A stretch of 64,000 nt of DNA from JAJDTQ01 sp965204235. GTDB lineage: Bacteria; Desulfobacterota; Binatia; UBA9968; JAJDTQ01. The notes under the pieces were generated by a model. It saw only the letters and a program-made list of their open reading frames with translations. It was not told the DNA's origin and did not search any database. The stretch covers positions 1,240,001 to 1,304,000 of the forward strand of contig OZ241979.1 of the NCBI GenBank assembly GCA_965204235.1, in the 5' to 3' direction. A program made the translations under genes and the position numbers. Below are positions 26,801-35,300 of the stretch, piece after piece (within the stretch, counting starts at the first letter, position 1; each line of letters starts with the position of its first letter).

Positions 26801-27178
26801 CTGCGGCGCCGACACCGCGGTCAGCAGGCGGCTTGCCGAGTCCAGCGCCCGGTAGGCGTCGTCGCTGGAAAAGCTTTCCTGGTGCGCCCACTTGTTGCGG
26901 AGCTCGCGAAGTTCGCTCACCAGCGTCCGCTCGGAACGTCCCAGCGTATTTTCGAACACATCGCGCCAAGCGTTCCACACGAGCTTGAGCAAGGCCGCGG
27001 CGTCCCACCCGGCCATGGGCCTGTCCGTAGCCAAGCGATTGTCGCCCAACAGCCTTGTTGCCTCCGCTTGCGCCTCCGCTCCATAGACGTTGGCAAACTC
27101 CCGTTCGACGAACGGCGCGATACCGTCCTTGAGCAACTCCAGGGCATTGCCCACCCGCTGGTGGTTGGTGACCGCCAT
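23837..27178 (-). CDS. DUF499 P-loop ATPase with N-terminal HEPN-like (Swt1-type) domain
   Basis: This 1113-residue protein is the large ATPase of the operon. Residues 1-125 are helical and carry RNKWAH at 94-99, which fits the Rx4-6H catalytic motif of HEPN ribonucleases. The P-loop (TNFGGGKTHS) is at 245-254 and Walker B (CLVLIDEW) at 356-363, typical of DUF499 ATPases. These are distantly reminiscent of BrxC/PglY of BREX. The C-terminal third is variable with no named domain. GGAGG lies five bases before the ATG. DUF499 ATPases are regularly found beside DUF1156 methylases and large helicases, as here, in Hma-type defence loci. That the HEPN part is an active toxin is inference. Confidence 0.85.
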   Translation of the reverse strand: MAVTNHQRVGNALELLKDGIAPFVEREFANVYGAEAQAEATRLLGDNRLATDRPMAGWDAAALLKLVWNAWRDVFENTLGRSERTLVSELRELRNKWAHQESFSSDDAYRALDSASRLLTAVSAPQSDELEKLKMELLRVRFDEQTRGQRRKQVGAAIEGASVSGLKPWREVVTPHPDVASGRYQQAEFAADLWQVHLGEGTDEYRDPVEFFRRTYLTESLKRLLVGAVQRLSGRGGDPVVDLQTNFGGGKTHSMLALHHLFSGTTVSELMDVDPVMREAGVERLPSVRRVVLVGNKLSPGNPAAKPDGTQVHTLWGELAWQLGGADAFHRVRADDERATSPGDVLRELFNEYGPCLVLIDEWVAYARQLHDRSDLPGGSFETQFTFAQALTEAARAAGNCLLVISLPASDFGGSPHTRVEDVEVGGQRGREALERLRNVVSRVESSWRPATAEEGFEIVRRRLFEPLADPARFKDRDVVSRAFADLYRTQHQEFPPECRDADYEKRIRAAYPIHPEVFDRLYSDWSTLVKFQRTRGVLRLMAAVVHSLWEKEDRTPLVLPANVSMDDGRVQFELTRYLSDNWAPIIEKDVDGPNSLPLRIDGQASNLGKFAAARRVARTVYLGSAPNVETAQRGIEDRRVKLGCVLPGETPAVFGDALRRLVAAATYLYQDGPRYWYSTQPTVTKLAEDRAERLRREPDRAEQELGARLREDLRATGDFGRVHPLPQSGQDVPDEPDARLVVLGSGQPYARGEDNPAQAAARGLLESRGHAPRSYRNALVFLAADRTRMQDLDEAVRRYLAWESIHDEREQLDLSPHQVRQVEVQREAASGVVTARLPETCQWLLAPIQATPQDPVTWQEVRLSGSDALAVRASKRLRNDELLVTSLGATRLRMELDRVPLWRGDHVTVKQLVEDFASYPYLPRLRDPKVLLAAVTDGVGLLSWQQDAFAFAEGYDDEARRYRGLRAGQLVALPDADAPGMLVKPEVARRQLDAERAAATDERPDAGQSSGQATEAAGMDTDPPNAGSDTRAGAPPKRFHGTVPLDAARVGRDAGRIAEEVISHLAGLVGAEIRVTLDVEATIPDGAPENVVRTVTENSRTLKFTSQGFERE

Positions 27179-27207
27179 CTGTTCCTCCGTTCAACCCGTT
27201 CCCCTCT

Positions 27208-27765
27208 CTACATCGCCCTCCATAACCTTTCTACTCCTTCAACGAAGACCCGAAAACTGCGTGAACCGTTGTTCCGCGACAGGACAGCGGCCATGCGTCT
27301 TGCGCCCGATCTCTTCTGAAATGCCGGGATGTGTTGTGCAATCGCCTTGGAAGGCTGATCGACGGCGTCCGGGTCTCGGTAGCGGCTCTTGTTCAATTCC
27401 CGGAGGATCTTCTTGCTGTTTTCCGGAAACGCCTGTGCAAGCGCCTTCGCGTCGCCGATGTACCAAGCTTCGAGTTCTCGGCAAACCACGCGAACAAGTG
27501 CATCGGGGCGTTTCGCCTCCTGGCATAGCGTAGCCAGTTGCTCCTTGACTTGACGGCAGTCTGCGCTGTCCCGATCCCGCATGACGACGAAACGTACACC
27601 CGGCTCCCACGAAACTCTCAACTTGCGTGGAATACTCTTCTCCAAATCCTGTTTCCCCTCGTGAGACACACACAGAAACGACAGTCCGGGAAACAGTCTT
27701 GGCAACAGACCGTTCAGCAGATCCTTCATGGAATCCTCTTCCAGCAAGAATACGATGCGGCTCAT
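27208..27765 (-). CDS. DUF4276 TOPRIM-like protein paired with the upstream ATPase
   Basis: This 185-residue protein shows the TOPRIM-like acidic pattern of DUF4276: LLEEDSM near the N-terminus, then VVMRDRDSADC, and CRELEAWYIGD. TOPRIM folds act as metal-dependent nucleases in OLD-family and PARIS-type defence. Its ATG overlaps the stop of the AAA_21 ATPase gene by four bases, so the two proteins are coupled and probably form a complex. It starts 29 bases before the DUF499 gene on the same strand. Confidence 0.82.
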   Translation of the reverse strand: MSRIVFLLEEDSMKDLLNGLLPRLFPGLSFLCVSHEGKQDLEKSIPRKLRVSWEPGVRFVVMRDRDSADCRQVKEQLATLCQEAKRPDALVRVVCRELEAWYIGDAKALAQAFPENSKKILRELNKSRYRDPDAVDQPSKAIAQHIPAFQKRSGARRMAAVLSRNNGSRSFRVFVEGVERLWRAM

Positions 27766-28976
27766 CGCAGTCCAACTCCTTCGAAAAGGCCTTGCTTCCA
27801 GAGCGCTCCCGGCAAATCTCCTTCCTCGACAAGGTTTCGGAGTAGCTGGCTGTCCGATGCTCGACCCACCCTGGTGAATCCGTCCCTTTTTGCCAACCAG
27901 AAGATTTCATCCAGGTTCAGTCCGTTCACAAGGTCGGGGGAATGCGTTGAAACGAACACCTGACCGCCGCGTCGGGTGTAGGTGCGAAACTCCTCGGCCA
28001 ACTCCGTCAGCAGTTCCGGATAGAGTTGATTTTCGGGTTCCTCCACCGCCAGCAACGGATGGGGGTTTGGATCGTACAACAACACCAGGTAGGCAAACAT
28101 TTTGATCGTACCGTCGGAGACGTAGCGAGAAATAAACGGGTCCTTGAAACTTCCGTCCTGGAACCGCAGCACCAGCCGTCCATCCTCCGTCGGTTTGGCA
28201 TCAACGCTGCTCACGCCCGGGACACGCTGTTTCATGGCCTCCAGCACCTGCTTGAAGCAATCGGAGTGGTTCTCGTAGAGATACTGTGCGACTTGAGCAA
28301 CGTTATCGCCGTGCTTGGACAAATGCTCGGCATAACCGGCATCCGTGCTCGGACGAGCGTCGGCAATGTGGAAGTCCGAGACGTGCCAGTTCTCGATCAG
28401 GGCGCGGAACTCGGAGACAACCTGAAACTCGCGAAATTGCCCCAGGCCCTTGATAGCAAGGATGCTTGGATCATCGAGCTTGTATTCAGCCCTCTTTGCC
28501 TCAGCCCCCTTGTCACCGTAAACCGACTCATTTGTAATCGCACTGCCCGTTCCGCGCGAAAAATCAACGAAATGCCAAGGGCGTCCGTGCTGTCCCCTAC
28601 GGTAACTAAGCGCCTCTCGCGCTACGAATACATGGCTTCCTTCTGCATCTATTTCAAGTTCGTAAGTAATCAGCGGTCCTTGACCCTCCCGAAACTTGAC
28701 AGTGATACTGACCGGCCCTTGCTTGCCACGGCTGACCAATTCACGGAAGCCGCCGCGCCTCGCTACCGCAGTAGTCGCATTTTGCGTAAGTGCGTCCTTG
28801 AGGAACGTGAATACGTCGAACAGCGTCGATTTACCCGTGCCGTTCGCGCCCACAAGCACCGTCATGGGAGGAAGCTTGTCGAACACCACGTCATGAAAGG
28901 ACCGGTAGTTCTGGATTTCTATCTGCTCAATCCGCATCCTCCCTTGTCCCGGATGCAAAAGCGTACCTGTTGGCAT
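27762..28976 (-). CDS. AAA_21-type (SMC/OLD-like) ATPase paired with DUF4276
   Basis: This 404-residue ABC/SMC-like ATPase has Walker A (GANGTGKST) at 43-51, a split coiled middle region, the LLAVEEPENQLYPEL Walker B at about 310 and the STHSPDLVNGL H-loop. The chosen ATG at 28976 has AAAGGAGAAGGAGT directly upstream, the strongest ribosome site in the operon. An ATPase of this class plus a separate TOPRIM protein is the layout of PARIS (AriA + AriB) and of split OLD systems, though AriB is DUF4435, not DUF4276. Overlapping stop and start with DUF4276 supports joint function. Confidence 0.87.
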   Translation of the reverse strand: MPTGTLLHPGQGRMRIEQIEIQNYRSFHDVVFDKLPPMTVLVGANGTGKSTLFDVFTFLKDALTQNATTAVARRGGFRELVSRGKQGPVSITVKFREGQGPLITYELEIDAEGSHVFVAREALSYRRGQHGRPWHFVDFSRGTGSAITNESVYGDKGAEAKRAEYKLDDPSILAIKGLGQFREFQVVSEFRALIENWHVSDFHIADARPSTDAGYAEHLSKHGDNVAQVAQYLYENHSDCFKQVLEAMKQRVPGVSSVDAKPTEDGRLVLRFQDGSFKDPFISRYVSDGTIKMFAYLVLLYDPNPHPLLAVEEPENQLYPELLTELAEEFRTYTRRGGQVFVSTHSPDLVNGLNLDEIFWLAKRDGFTRVGRASDSQLLRNLVEEGDLPGALWKQGLFEGVGLR

Positions 28977-29077
28977 ACTCCTTCTCCTTTCTTTCCCGTC
29001 CTGAGCCCAGGCCGCCTGAAATTCACATAAGCGCAATCAGCGTGTCATTTGTCAATTGCCGCATTGTTCGCCATTGT

Positions 29078-32000
29078 TCAGTCTTCCTGGAACAGCTTCC
29101 CCGATTCGGCCTCCTGCGGCCTACCTTGAACAGCCAAGCGGGCGATCTCCGGCCAGCTCTGGACGAGCGCGTTGTAGGACAGGGCTTCCGCGGCTCGGCT
29201 CCGGCGTTCCGCCGCCACGTAGAGGCGGTAAGCGAGTTCCCGGGCGGTGTCGGCCACGCCGCCGAGCTTGCGGACGAGATCCGCGGCCGCGGTCTCACCG
29301 CCGCTTTCGACAGTGCGGATGAGTTGATGGACCGTTTCCCAGGCGGTGAGCCTGGAGTCCGTGGCGGGGTCCCACGCCGCGTCGAACTCCACCGGCTTCA
29401 GGAGCCGCACTGCGCCCGCCCTCGATTCGAGCAGACCCGCCTCCACCAACCCGCCGACGCTGGTGTTCTTGGCCTTGGAGAGCGTCTCGGCCAAGCCATA
29501 CTCGCCCGCGTCGAATCCGTGCTGCTCGAACCACGCCAGCGCCCAACGGCTGTCGGCGTCGAAGTCGCCCTCCTGCTCGGCAAGGGTCTCGTCGAGGGTC
29601 CGGTTGATGAGCGCCAGCGCTTCGCGGACCGACACCGGCTGACCCGAGGCATCGAGCACCTTGGCATAGCGGGTATAGACCGCCATGCCGGGACCGATGG
29701 CCGCCTGGGCGAGATCCACCGGCGCTATATTGCCGGATTGCAACCGTGCGAGGGCGGCGGGAAGCTCGGCCTTCAACGCCCCCACGAACTCCCGGCGGGT
29801 GGCGAGGGGCGCGTCGGCGGGGCGCTTGCGGCAGACGAGGACGATGGAGGAGGCGAGGGCGTTGGCGTCCTTCCCGATCATGCGGTTGTCGAGTTCCGTG
29901 CGCATCGGCCAAGTGCCGGTAACGGCGAAACCTGCACGGATCACGGCGTCGAGGAAGGTCTCCCATCCGGTGCTGATCCCTGGGAGCGCGGGCGTCCCGC
30001 CCGCATTCGTCCTGCGGACACTCTCCGACTGCTTGAACGCATAGTAGATGGTGACCGGAAAGGCGGGGTGCGTCTGTTCGGAAAGGCGGCGCATCGCCCG
30101 GGACATTCCGTCGAGGAAGAATGCTTCCGCTTCCTCCTTTCCGCCATGCCGATAGGGCGTGGCAACCAGTTCCTCGGCTTTGGGTACGGCGACGGTGGCG
30201 AACAGATCGGGACAGATCGGCCGTAGCGAACGGCGTAGCCAGACGTAGAAGAAATCGGAGAGGTCGGCGTAGCCGATGTTGTCGTAGTAGGGCGGATCGG
30301 TGGAAACGACGCTATCCTCGCCCATGTGCTGTGATCGAGCATCCGCCTGAACCGCGCAGCATCCCATATCGACAGGTAGCTGTTCCACTACTCTCATCAT
30401 GTTCCTAATCGACACGAGGGGATCACCCGCCATCTTTCCGAAGGCATTTGCTTCGGAGTAATCCCAGACCATTGGTAATGCCTGTCGCCCAAACGTAGCG
30501 ATTGACTGATCCATTGTAGGTTTCCATCGACACAAGGAGGACTGCGCATCAGCCAACTTGCTGATACCTAACCCTAAATACACCCCCACTGCCTCGGCAT
30601 ACGCCGTGGCGCCGACGCCGCCATCCCGCAAGGGGAGATCGTCCCCTGGGAACGCGGGCGTCCCACCCACATTTTCTTTGAGCGGGCGGGACGCCCGCGC
30701 TCCCAGGATGTCCTGCTTGACGCGAGCGATTGCTTCCGTCACCAAGTTGGAAAAGGTGGTCAACGCGACCAGTTGGCGGGAAGTGAAGAGGTCCCCCCAA
30801 GTCGTCAGGCCATAGGAAACGGTCCAGAAGTTGCGATGGTCGTCAGGCAATGACTGCTCCGGCCGCCACTCCGGTTCCGCCTCCCGGGCGCGTTCCTCAT
30901 GCTCCGACGTAGGCGCCAGATAGACGCGCCCGTGATCTCCCTCCGCGACGATGGCCATCAACCGCGCGCCCATGCGGCCGGCCTTGCCTTCGGCCTTGAT
31001 GTAGTCGCCGGCGATGGGCGTGTCCGACATCACGCAGCGGAAGTTCGCACCGCGACTCAACTTGGTTCCTCGAGCGGACGGGACGTCCGCGTCGTCCCGG
31101 GACACGCCGTTCCCGGAACGCATGGATTCCCGCTTGCGCGGGAATGACGAGGACGGGGGCGGGACGCCCGCGTTCCCAGGAAGACCGTCCTTGGAGGCGT
31201 CGGATCCCGGGACACCGTTCCGGGCGATTCCGGCTTCAGGGATTCCGGCTCTGGAAACGCCGGGTTCAGGAGCGCCGACTTTCACCGTGAAGCGGTAGCC
31301 GCCGCCTTCGATCACCGGCTCGACATACGCCTCCTTGCCCTTTTTCGTCGAGAGCATGAACGTCGAGGCCAGCGGTACGTCCACGTCCCGGAACGCCGGG
31401 TTCGGGCTCTTGACCGTGCGCGCCCACAGCCATGCGATGACCGTCAGCTTGCGGCCCACGTACCCTTCCAGGTCCGGCCGCCCCCGCGCCATCTCAGCGG
31501 TGACCTCGACCTTCGGATACAGGCGGCCGATACGCTTCTCCGCCTCGTCGCGCATCCACCGGCCGTAGTAGCGCACGTCCTCGGCCAGCCCTTGCGCGCC
31601 CTTCCATCCCGGGAACGCGGGTGTCCCGCCCGCTTCTCTCCCCACCGCGCTGCCCCACGCCTCGTGCGGGCGAGACGCCCGCGTTCCCAGGTATTCCCTC
31701 CTCGCCTCCGGGTTCACCGGCGGCCTCCCTGCGAACTTCGGCGGGATCTCGATCATCGCCTTGTTGATGAGCACCGCCACCGGGTTGAGGTCCGAGGCAT
31801 GGGCTTCCAGCCCCAGGCGCTGCGCCTCCAACGGCAGCGCGCCGCCGCCCGCGAACGGATCGTGAAACGCCGGGAGCCGGTCGGGGTCGAACAGTTCGCC
31901 CACCCGCGGATGATCGGCGTTTTCCTCACAAGTTCGCCGCCAGCTTGCCCTGATCTCGTCGCGGGCTGCCTGCAACAACTCCTCGTTCGTGGTGTTCTCC

Positions 32001-32272
32001 CACTTCACCAGTTCCTCGACGAGACGGAACAGCCGCCGCCGTTCCCTCTCCTGGTCTTCCTCCGCGGGGAACTGCTCCGGCCACCCGGAAGGGTCGTCCA
32101 CCATCTGCGCGAAGATCACCGCCCGCGCCGCGGCCAGCGGTCGCCGCGCCCACCACAGGTGCAGCGTGCTGGGATGCCCGTGCCGGATGGACTTCTCCCG
32201 CGCAGAAGCCGCATTGATGGCGTCCAGCGGCAGAGCCACCTCGATGAGCTTCTTGCGTATGTGCGGTTCCAC
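29078..32272 (-). CDS. DUF1156 DNA methylase, copy 1 (carries in-frame palindromic inserts)
   Basis: The product, about 1064 residues, is a large adenine-type DNA methyltransferase. It has the DUF1156 N-terminus (EVALPLDAINAASAREKS, then HPSTLHLWWARRPLAAARA), SAM motif I (HDPFAGGGALPLEA) and the catalytic DPPYYDN in the second half. I take the GTG at 32272, with GAGG eight bases upstream. It lies 28 bases after the helicase stop and avoids a 62-base overlap. A second copy at 44965-48126 is very similar. Relative to that copy, this gene has extra in-frame segments read from palindromic repeats, including ASRP/GGTPAFPG peptides. It is one of the three core genes of the Hma-like system. Confidence 0.9.
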   Translation of the reverse strand: MEPHIRKKLIEVALPLDAINAASAREKSIRHGHPSTLHLWWARRPLAAARAVIFAQMVDDPSGWPEQFPAEEDQERERRRLFRLVEELVKWENTTNEELLQAARDEIRASWRRTCEENADHPRVGELFDPDRLPAFHDPFAGGGALPLEAQRLGLEAHASDLNPVAVLINKAMIEIPPKFAGRPPVNPEARREYLGTRASRPHEAWGSAVGREAGGTPAFPGWKGAQGLAEDVRYYGRWMRDEAEKRIGRLYPKVEVTAEMARGRPDLEGYVGRKLTVIAWLWARTVKSPNPAFRDVDVPLASTFMLSTKKGKEAYVEPVIEGGGYRFTVKVGAPEPGVSRAGIPEAGIARNGVPGSDASKDGLPGNAGVPPPSSSFPRKRESMRSGNGVSRDDADVPSARGTKLSRGANFRCVMSDTPIAGDYIKAEGKAGRMGARLMAIVAEGDHGRVYLAPTSEHEERAREAEPEWRPEQSLPDDHRNFWTVSYGLTTWGDLFTSRQLVALTTFSNLVTEAIARVKQDILGARASRPLKENVGGTPAFPGDDLPLRDGGVGATAYAEAVGVYLGLGISKLADAQSSLCRWKPTMDQSIATFGRQALPMVWDYSEANAFGKMAGDPLVSIRNMMRVVEQLPVDMGCCAVQADARSQHMGEDSVVSTDPPYYDNIGYADLSDFFYVWLRRSLRPICPDLFATVAVPKAEELVATPYRHGGKEEAEAFFLDGMSRAMRRLSEQTHPAFPVTIYYAFKQSESVRRTNAGGTPALPGISTGWETFLDAVIRAGFAVTGTWPMRTELDNRMIGKDANALASSIVLVCRKRPADAPLATRREFVGALKAELPAALARLQSGNIAPVDLAQAAIGPGMAVYTRYAKVLDASGQPVSVREALALINRTLDETLAEQEGDFDADSRWALAWFEQHGFDAGEYGLAETLSKAKNTSVGGLVEAGLLESRAGAVRLLKPVEFDAAWDPATDSRLTAWETVHQLIRTVESGGETAAADLVRKLGGVADTARELAYRLYVAAERRSRAAEALSYNALVQSWPEIARLAVQGRPQEAESGKLFQED
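29979..30011 (+). repeat. Half copy of the G+C-rich palindromic element inside the methylase gene
   Basis: The sequence GGGAGCGCGGGCGTCCCGCC here is one arm of the palindrome seen in full at 30645-30707. On the coding strand it reads as NAGGTPALPG. The paralogous gene has MNGDGST at this place, without the repeat. Confidence 0.6.
30645..30707 (+). repeat. Full 63-bp palindromic element read in frame
   Basis: The arms are GGGAACGCGGGCGTCCC (30648-30664) and GGGACGCCCGCGCTCCC, with a short AT-richer loop. It measures 63 bases, that is 21 codons, and encodes GARASRP...GGTPAFPG. The other methylase copy has the same family at the same point (46503-46564), so this insertion predates the duplication. 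Confidence 0.75.
31070..31275 (+). repeat. Cluster of palindromic repeats forming a linker in methylase copy 1
   Basis: This stretch encodes about 70 residues of Gly/Pro/Ala-rich linker between GAPE and GTKLSRGANF. It contains the widespread palindrome ATTCCCGCTTGCGCGGGAAT (about 31125-31144), a half copy of the GGGACGCCCGCGTTCCC element (31152-31172) and a run of CCGGAA-type short inverted motifs. The reading frame stays open throughout. Confidence 0.65.
31609..31691 (+). repeat. Palindromic element unique to methylase copy 1
   Basis: The arms GGGAACGCGGGTGTCCCGCC and GGCGAGACGCCCGCGTTCCC-like sequence bound a short loop. The encoded peptide GTRASRPHEAW...GGTPAFPG replaces a shorter, unrelated segment in the second methylase copy (about 47507-47555), so the insertion came after the duplication. 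Confidence 0.7.
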
Positions 32273-32300
32273 TATCTTGTCCTCATCGCCGTCCCCGTTC

Positions 32301-35300
32301 TTATGCCGGATCTTCGGCCCGCGCCAGCAATTCCGGGAAGTCGTAGTTGACGCTGGTGACACCGAAGTCGGGCTCGCGCCGGAAGGGGCGGCGCAGGTAA
32401 CGGACGCGGTGCGAACCGTCTTCCAGGAACTCCACGATGGCCAGGATGAAGTCGTCGGGCTTGTTCAGGGAGTAGAGGATCTCGTTGCAGGTGACGGTAA
32501 TGGTGGCCTTGTCCTGGGCGCGGCCCTTGACCTCGATGAAGCGCAGCTTGCCGGTGGCGGGCACGCGGCTTTCGATGTCGTAGCCAAGCTTCTCGAACTC
32601 GCGGTCGGTGGGGTCGAAGCCGAGGCGGCGCTCCACGTCCATGACGATGGCGCGGGCACGGGCGGCCACGGCCTGGGTGTCCGCGGACGTTTCGGGAGCC
32701 GCGGGCTTGCGTCCGGTCATGGCGTCCATCAGGCCCCTGGGGACCACCAACAGACCGCCCAGCACCACCGGCGGCAGGGGCGAAAGCCGGGCCTGGAGCT
32801 TGAGGTCCTCCATGCGTCGGTGCAGCCGGGCCTGCAGGTCGTCCGCCCGTTTGCGGGCCTCGGCGGAGTTGAGCCGGGCGCCGGTCTCGCCGGCCCGTTC
32901 CTCGAGCTTGAGTTCTTCGGCGCGGTGGTCCCAGTGGATGATCTCCTTGGTCAGGCGGTCCTTGACCGCGGCTTCGGTCCTGGCGATCAGTTCCAGCCGG
33001 GCGTCACCGACCTCCTTCAGGTGTTCGGGCGCCACGTGGGCCACCGCGTGGCCGACGGCCTGGTGTTCCAGGTCCCGGTGGATCCAGGCGCATTCCGGAC
33101 GGTTCAGGATCGCCTCGGCGTCGGGCTCGTCAGGAGCCAGGGGCCGAACGTCGAGGTACGGGGCGTAGTGCACGTGGCGGGCGGCGCCGTCTGCGTCGGT
33201 CTCCACGTACAGCGCGCGCTTGGAGACCGTCCGCCGGCGGCCGTCGCCGGTCCGGTCGGCGGCCTGTATGGCGTGCTCCAGATGGAACAGCAGCCGTGGT
33301 TGGATCCCCGGGTCGCGCTCGTCAACCAGGACGGCGCCGCGCTTGAGCAGGTCCCGATGGCGCTCCAGGGTCAGGTCCATGACGGCGTCCAGCAGGGGAT
33401 GTCCCGGACAGACGAAGGCGGCCGGAGGCTGTCCCTGCGGTGCCGCCAGGAGTTTGTCGAACACGATGCGTTCGTAGCGGGCCAACACCGGCTCGGCCGA
33501 CCCCAGGGCACGGTCCCTCCGGCGGATGGCGGCCGGCACGTGGCTGACCTCGTATCGTCGAGGCTCCCGCTGCCTGATCGTTCCCCCCAGGCGTCGGAAC
33601 GCCTCCCGGAAGAACGACTCGATGTAGTGAGGTTGCAGACGCCGGGCCTCGGCCCGTTCCATCTCCTCCCGGACGCGATGCACGCGGCTGGTGTCCATGG
33701 CGTCCTGGGCGAGGGCCCGCTCTTCGAGCAGATCCCGGAGCCGGTCCCGGTCGAAGGCGTCCTCCACCGCCCGGGTCAGATGCGCTCGAACCTCGGGTCG
33801 CTCGCCGTGCCGGATGGCGTCGAGCAGCAGGTCCCTCAAGGCCCGTCCCTCGAACTGGAGCTTGCCCAGCACGTCGAAGACCTGACCGCCCAGTGTCTGC
33901 CGCGCCTGCTCCAGCTTGTCCAGCAGCGTGCGATAGACGTCCCCCTCACGGGTCTGGTCCGCCACCAGGTTCCACAGGTGACAGACCTCGGTCTGGCCGA
34001 TGCGGTGGATACGACCGAACCGCTGCTCCAGGCGGTTCGGGTTCCAGGGCAGGTCGTAGTTGACCATCAGGTGGGCGCGCTGCAGGTTGATGCCTTCGGC
34101 CGCGGCGTCCGTCGCCAGCAGCACCTGGACGGTCGGGTCGTGCCGGAAGGCTTCCTGCGTCTTGAGCCGTTCCTCTCGCCCCACGCCGCCGTGGATCACC
34201 GCCACCGACCCCTGGCGGCCCAGCACGGTAGCGATGCGAGCCTGCAGGTAGTTCAGGGTGTCTCGGTGCTCGGTGAACACCACCAGCTTCTGCCGCGGGG
34301 AGGGCTTGGGCGGCGGGATCGCTCCCGCCCCGTACGGAACCGGCGACTCGGCAACCCGGTCCGGCAGTCCGTGAACGGCGAAGACCTCGTTCAGGAGGCC
34401 GGCAAGCTGGCGCCACTTCGTGTCCTCGCCGCTGCGCCGCACCTCGAGGGCCAGCGTTTCCAGTTCCCCGAGCGTTCGGATCTCGGCCTCGAACTCGGCG
34501 ATGGAGCGGGCCGCGGTGGATCGATCGAGGATCTCGTCTTCGGCGCCGCCGTCTTCCATTTCCGGTGCGTCTTCCAGATCCTCGATCTCTTCCCCGTCGA
34601 GATCCGGACCGGTGGAGGTCGGGACGTCGAGGGTCCCGCCCCGCCGGAGCAACTCCAACTCGCGCAAGCGGCTTTCCAGACGCCCGCGCCGTCTGCGCAG
34701 GGACTGGTAGATGGCCTCGGGTGAGGAAGCCAGCCTGCGTTGGAGGATGGTCAGGGCGAAGCCTACCGTGCCGGCCCGTCTGTCGTTCTCCAACGCCTCG
34801 GCACGGTTGAACTCGTCACGCACGTAATCCGTCACCCGGGTGTAGAGACGCGCTTCGGCGTCGGAAAGCCGGTAGGGCACTGTGTAGGCCATGCGCATGG
34901 GAAAGAGGGGCGTGGCGTCGAACTTGAGCAGCCGCTCCTTCACCATGCGGCGCATCAGGTCGGACACGTCCACCGTGTGCACACCGTCACGGAAGCGCCC
35001 CTCGAAACGGTCGCCGTCGAGGAGCGCCATGAAGAGTTGGAAGTCTGCCTCCTTGCCGTTGTGGGGCGTGGCGGTCATGAGCAGGAAGTGACGGGTCAGG
35101 CCCGACAGAAGCTGGCCCAGGCGGTACCGTTTGGTGTAGTGGACCTCGCCGCCGAAGAACGTGGCCGACAACTTGTGGGCTTCGTCGCACACCACGAGGT
35201 CCCAGCGGCAGTCCGGGACCTGGAGCTTGCGATGCAGGTCCTCGTTGCGAGCCAGTTTGTCCAGCCGGGCGATGGCAAGAGGCGTCTCCAGGAACCAGTT

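Noticed and set aside
31989..34724. A 911-codon plus-strand open frame
   Set aside because: Antisense of the methylase 5' end and helicase; no protein-like pattern.
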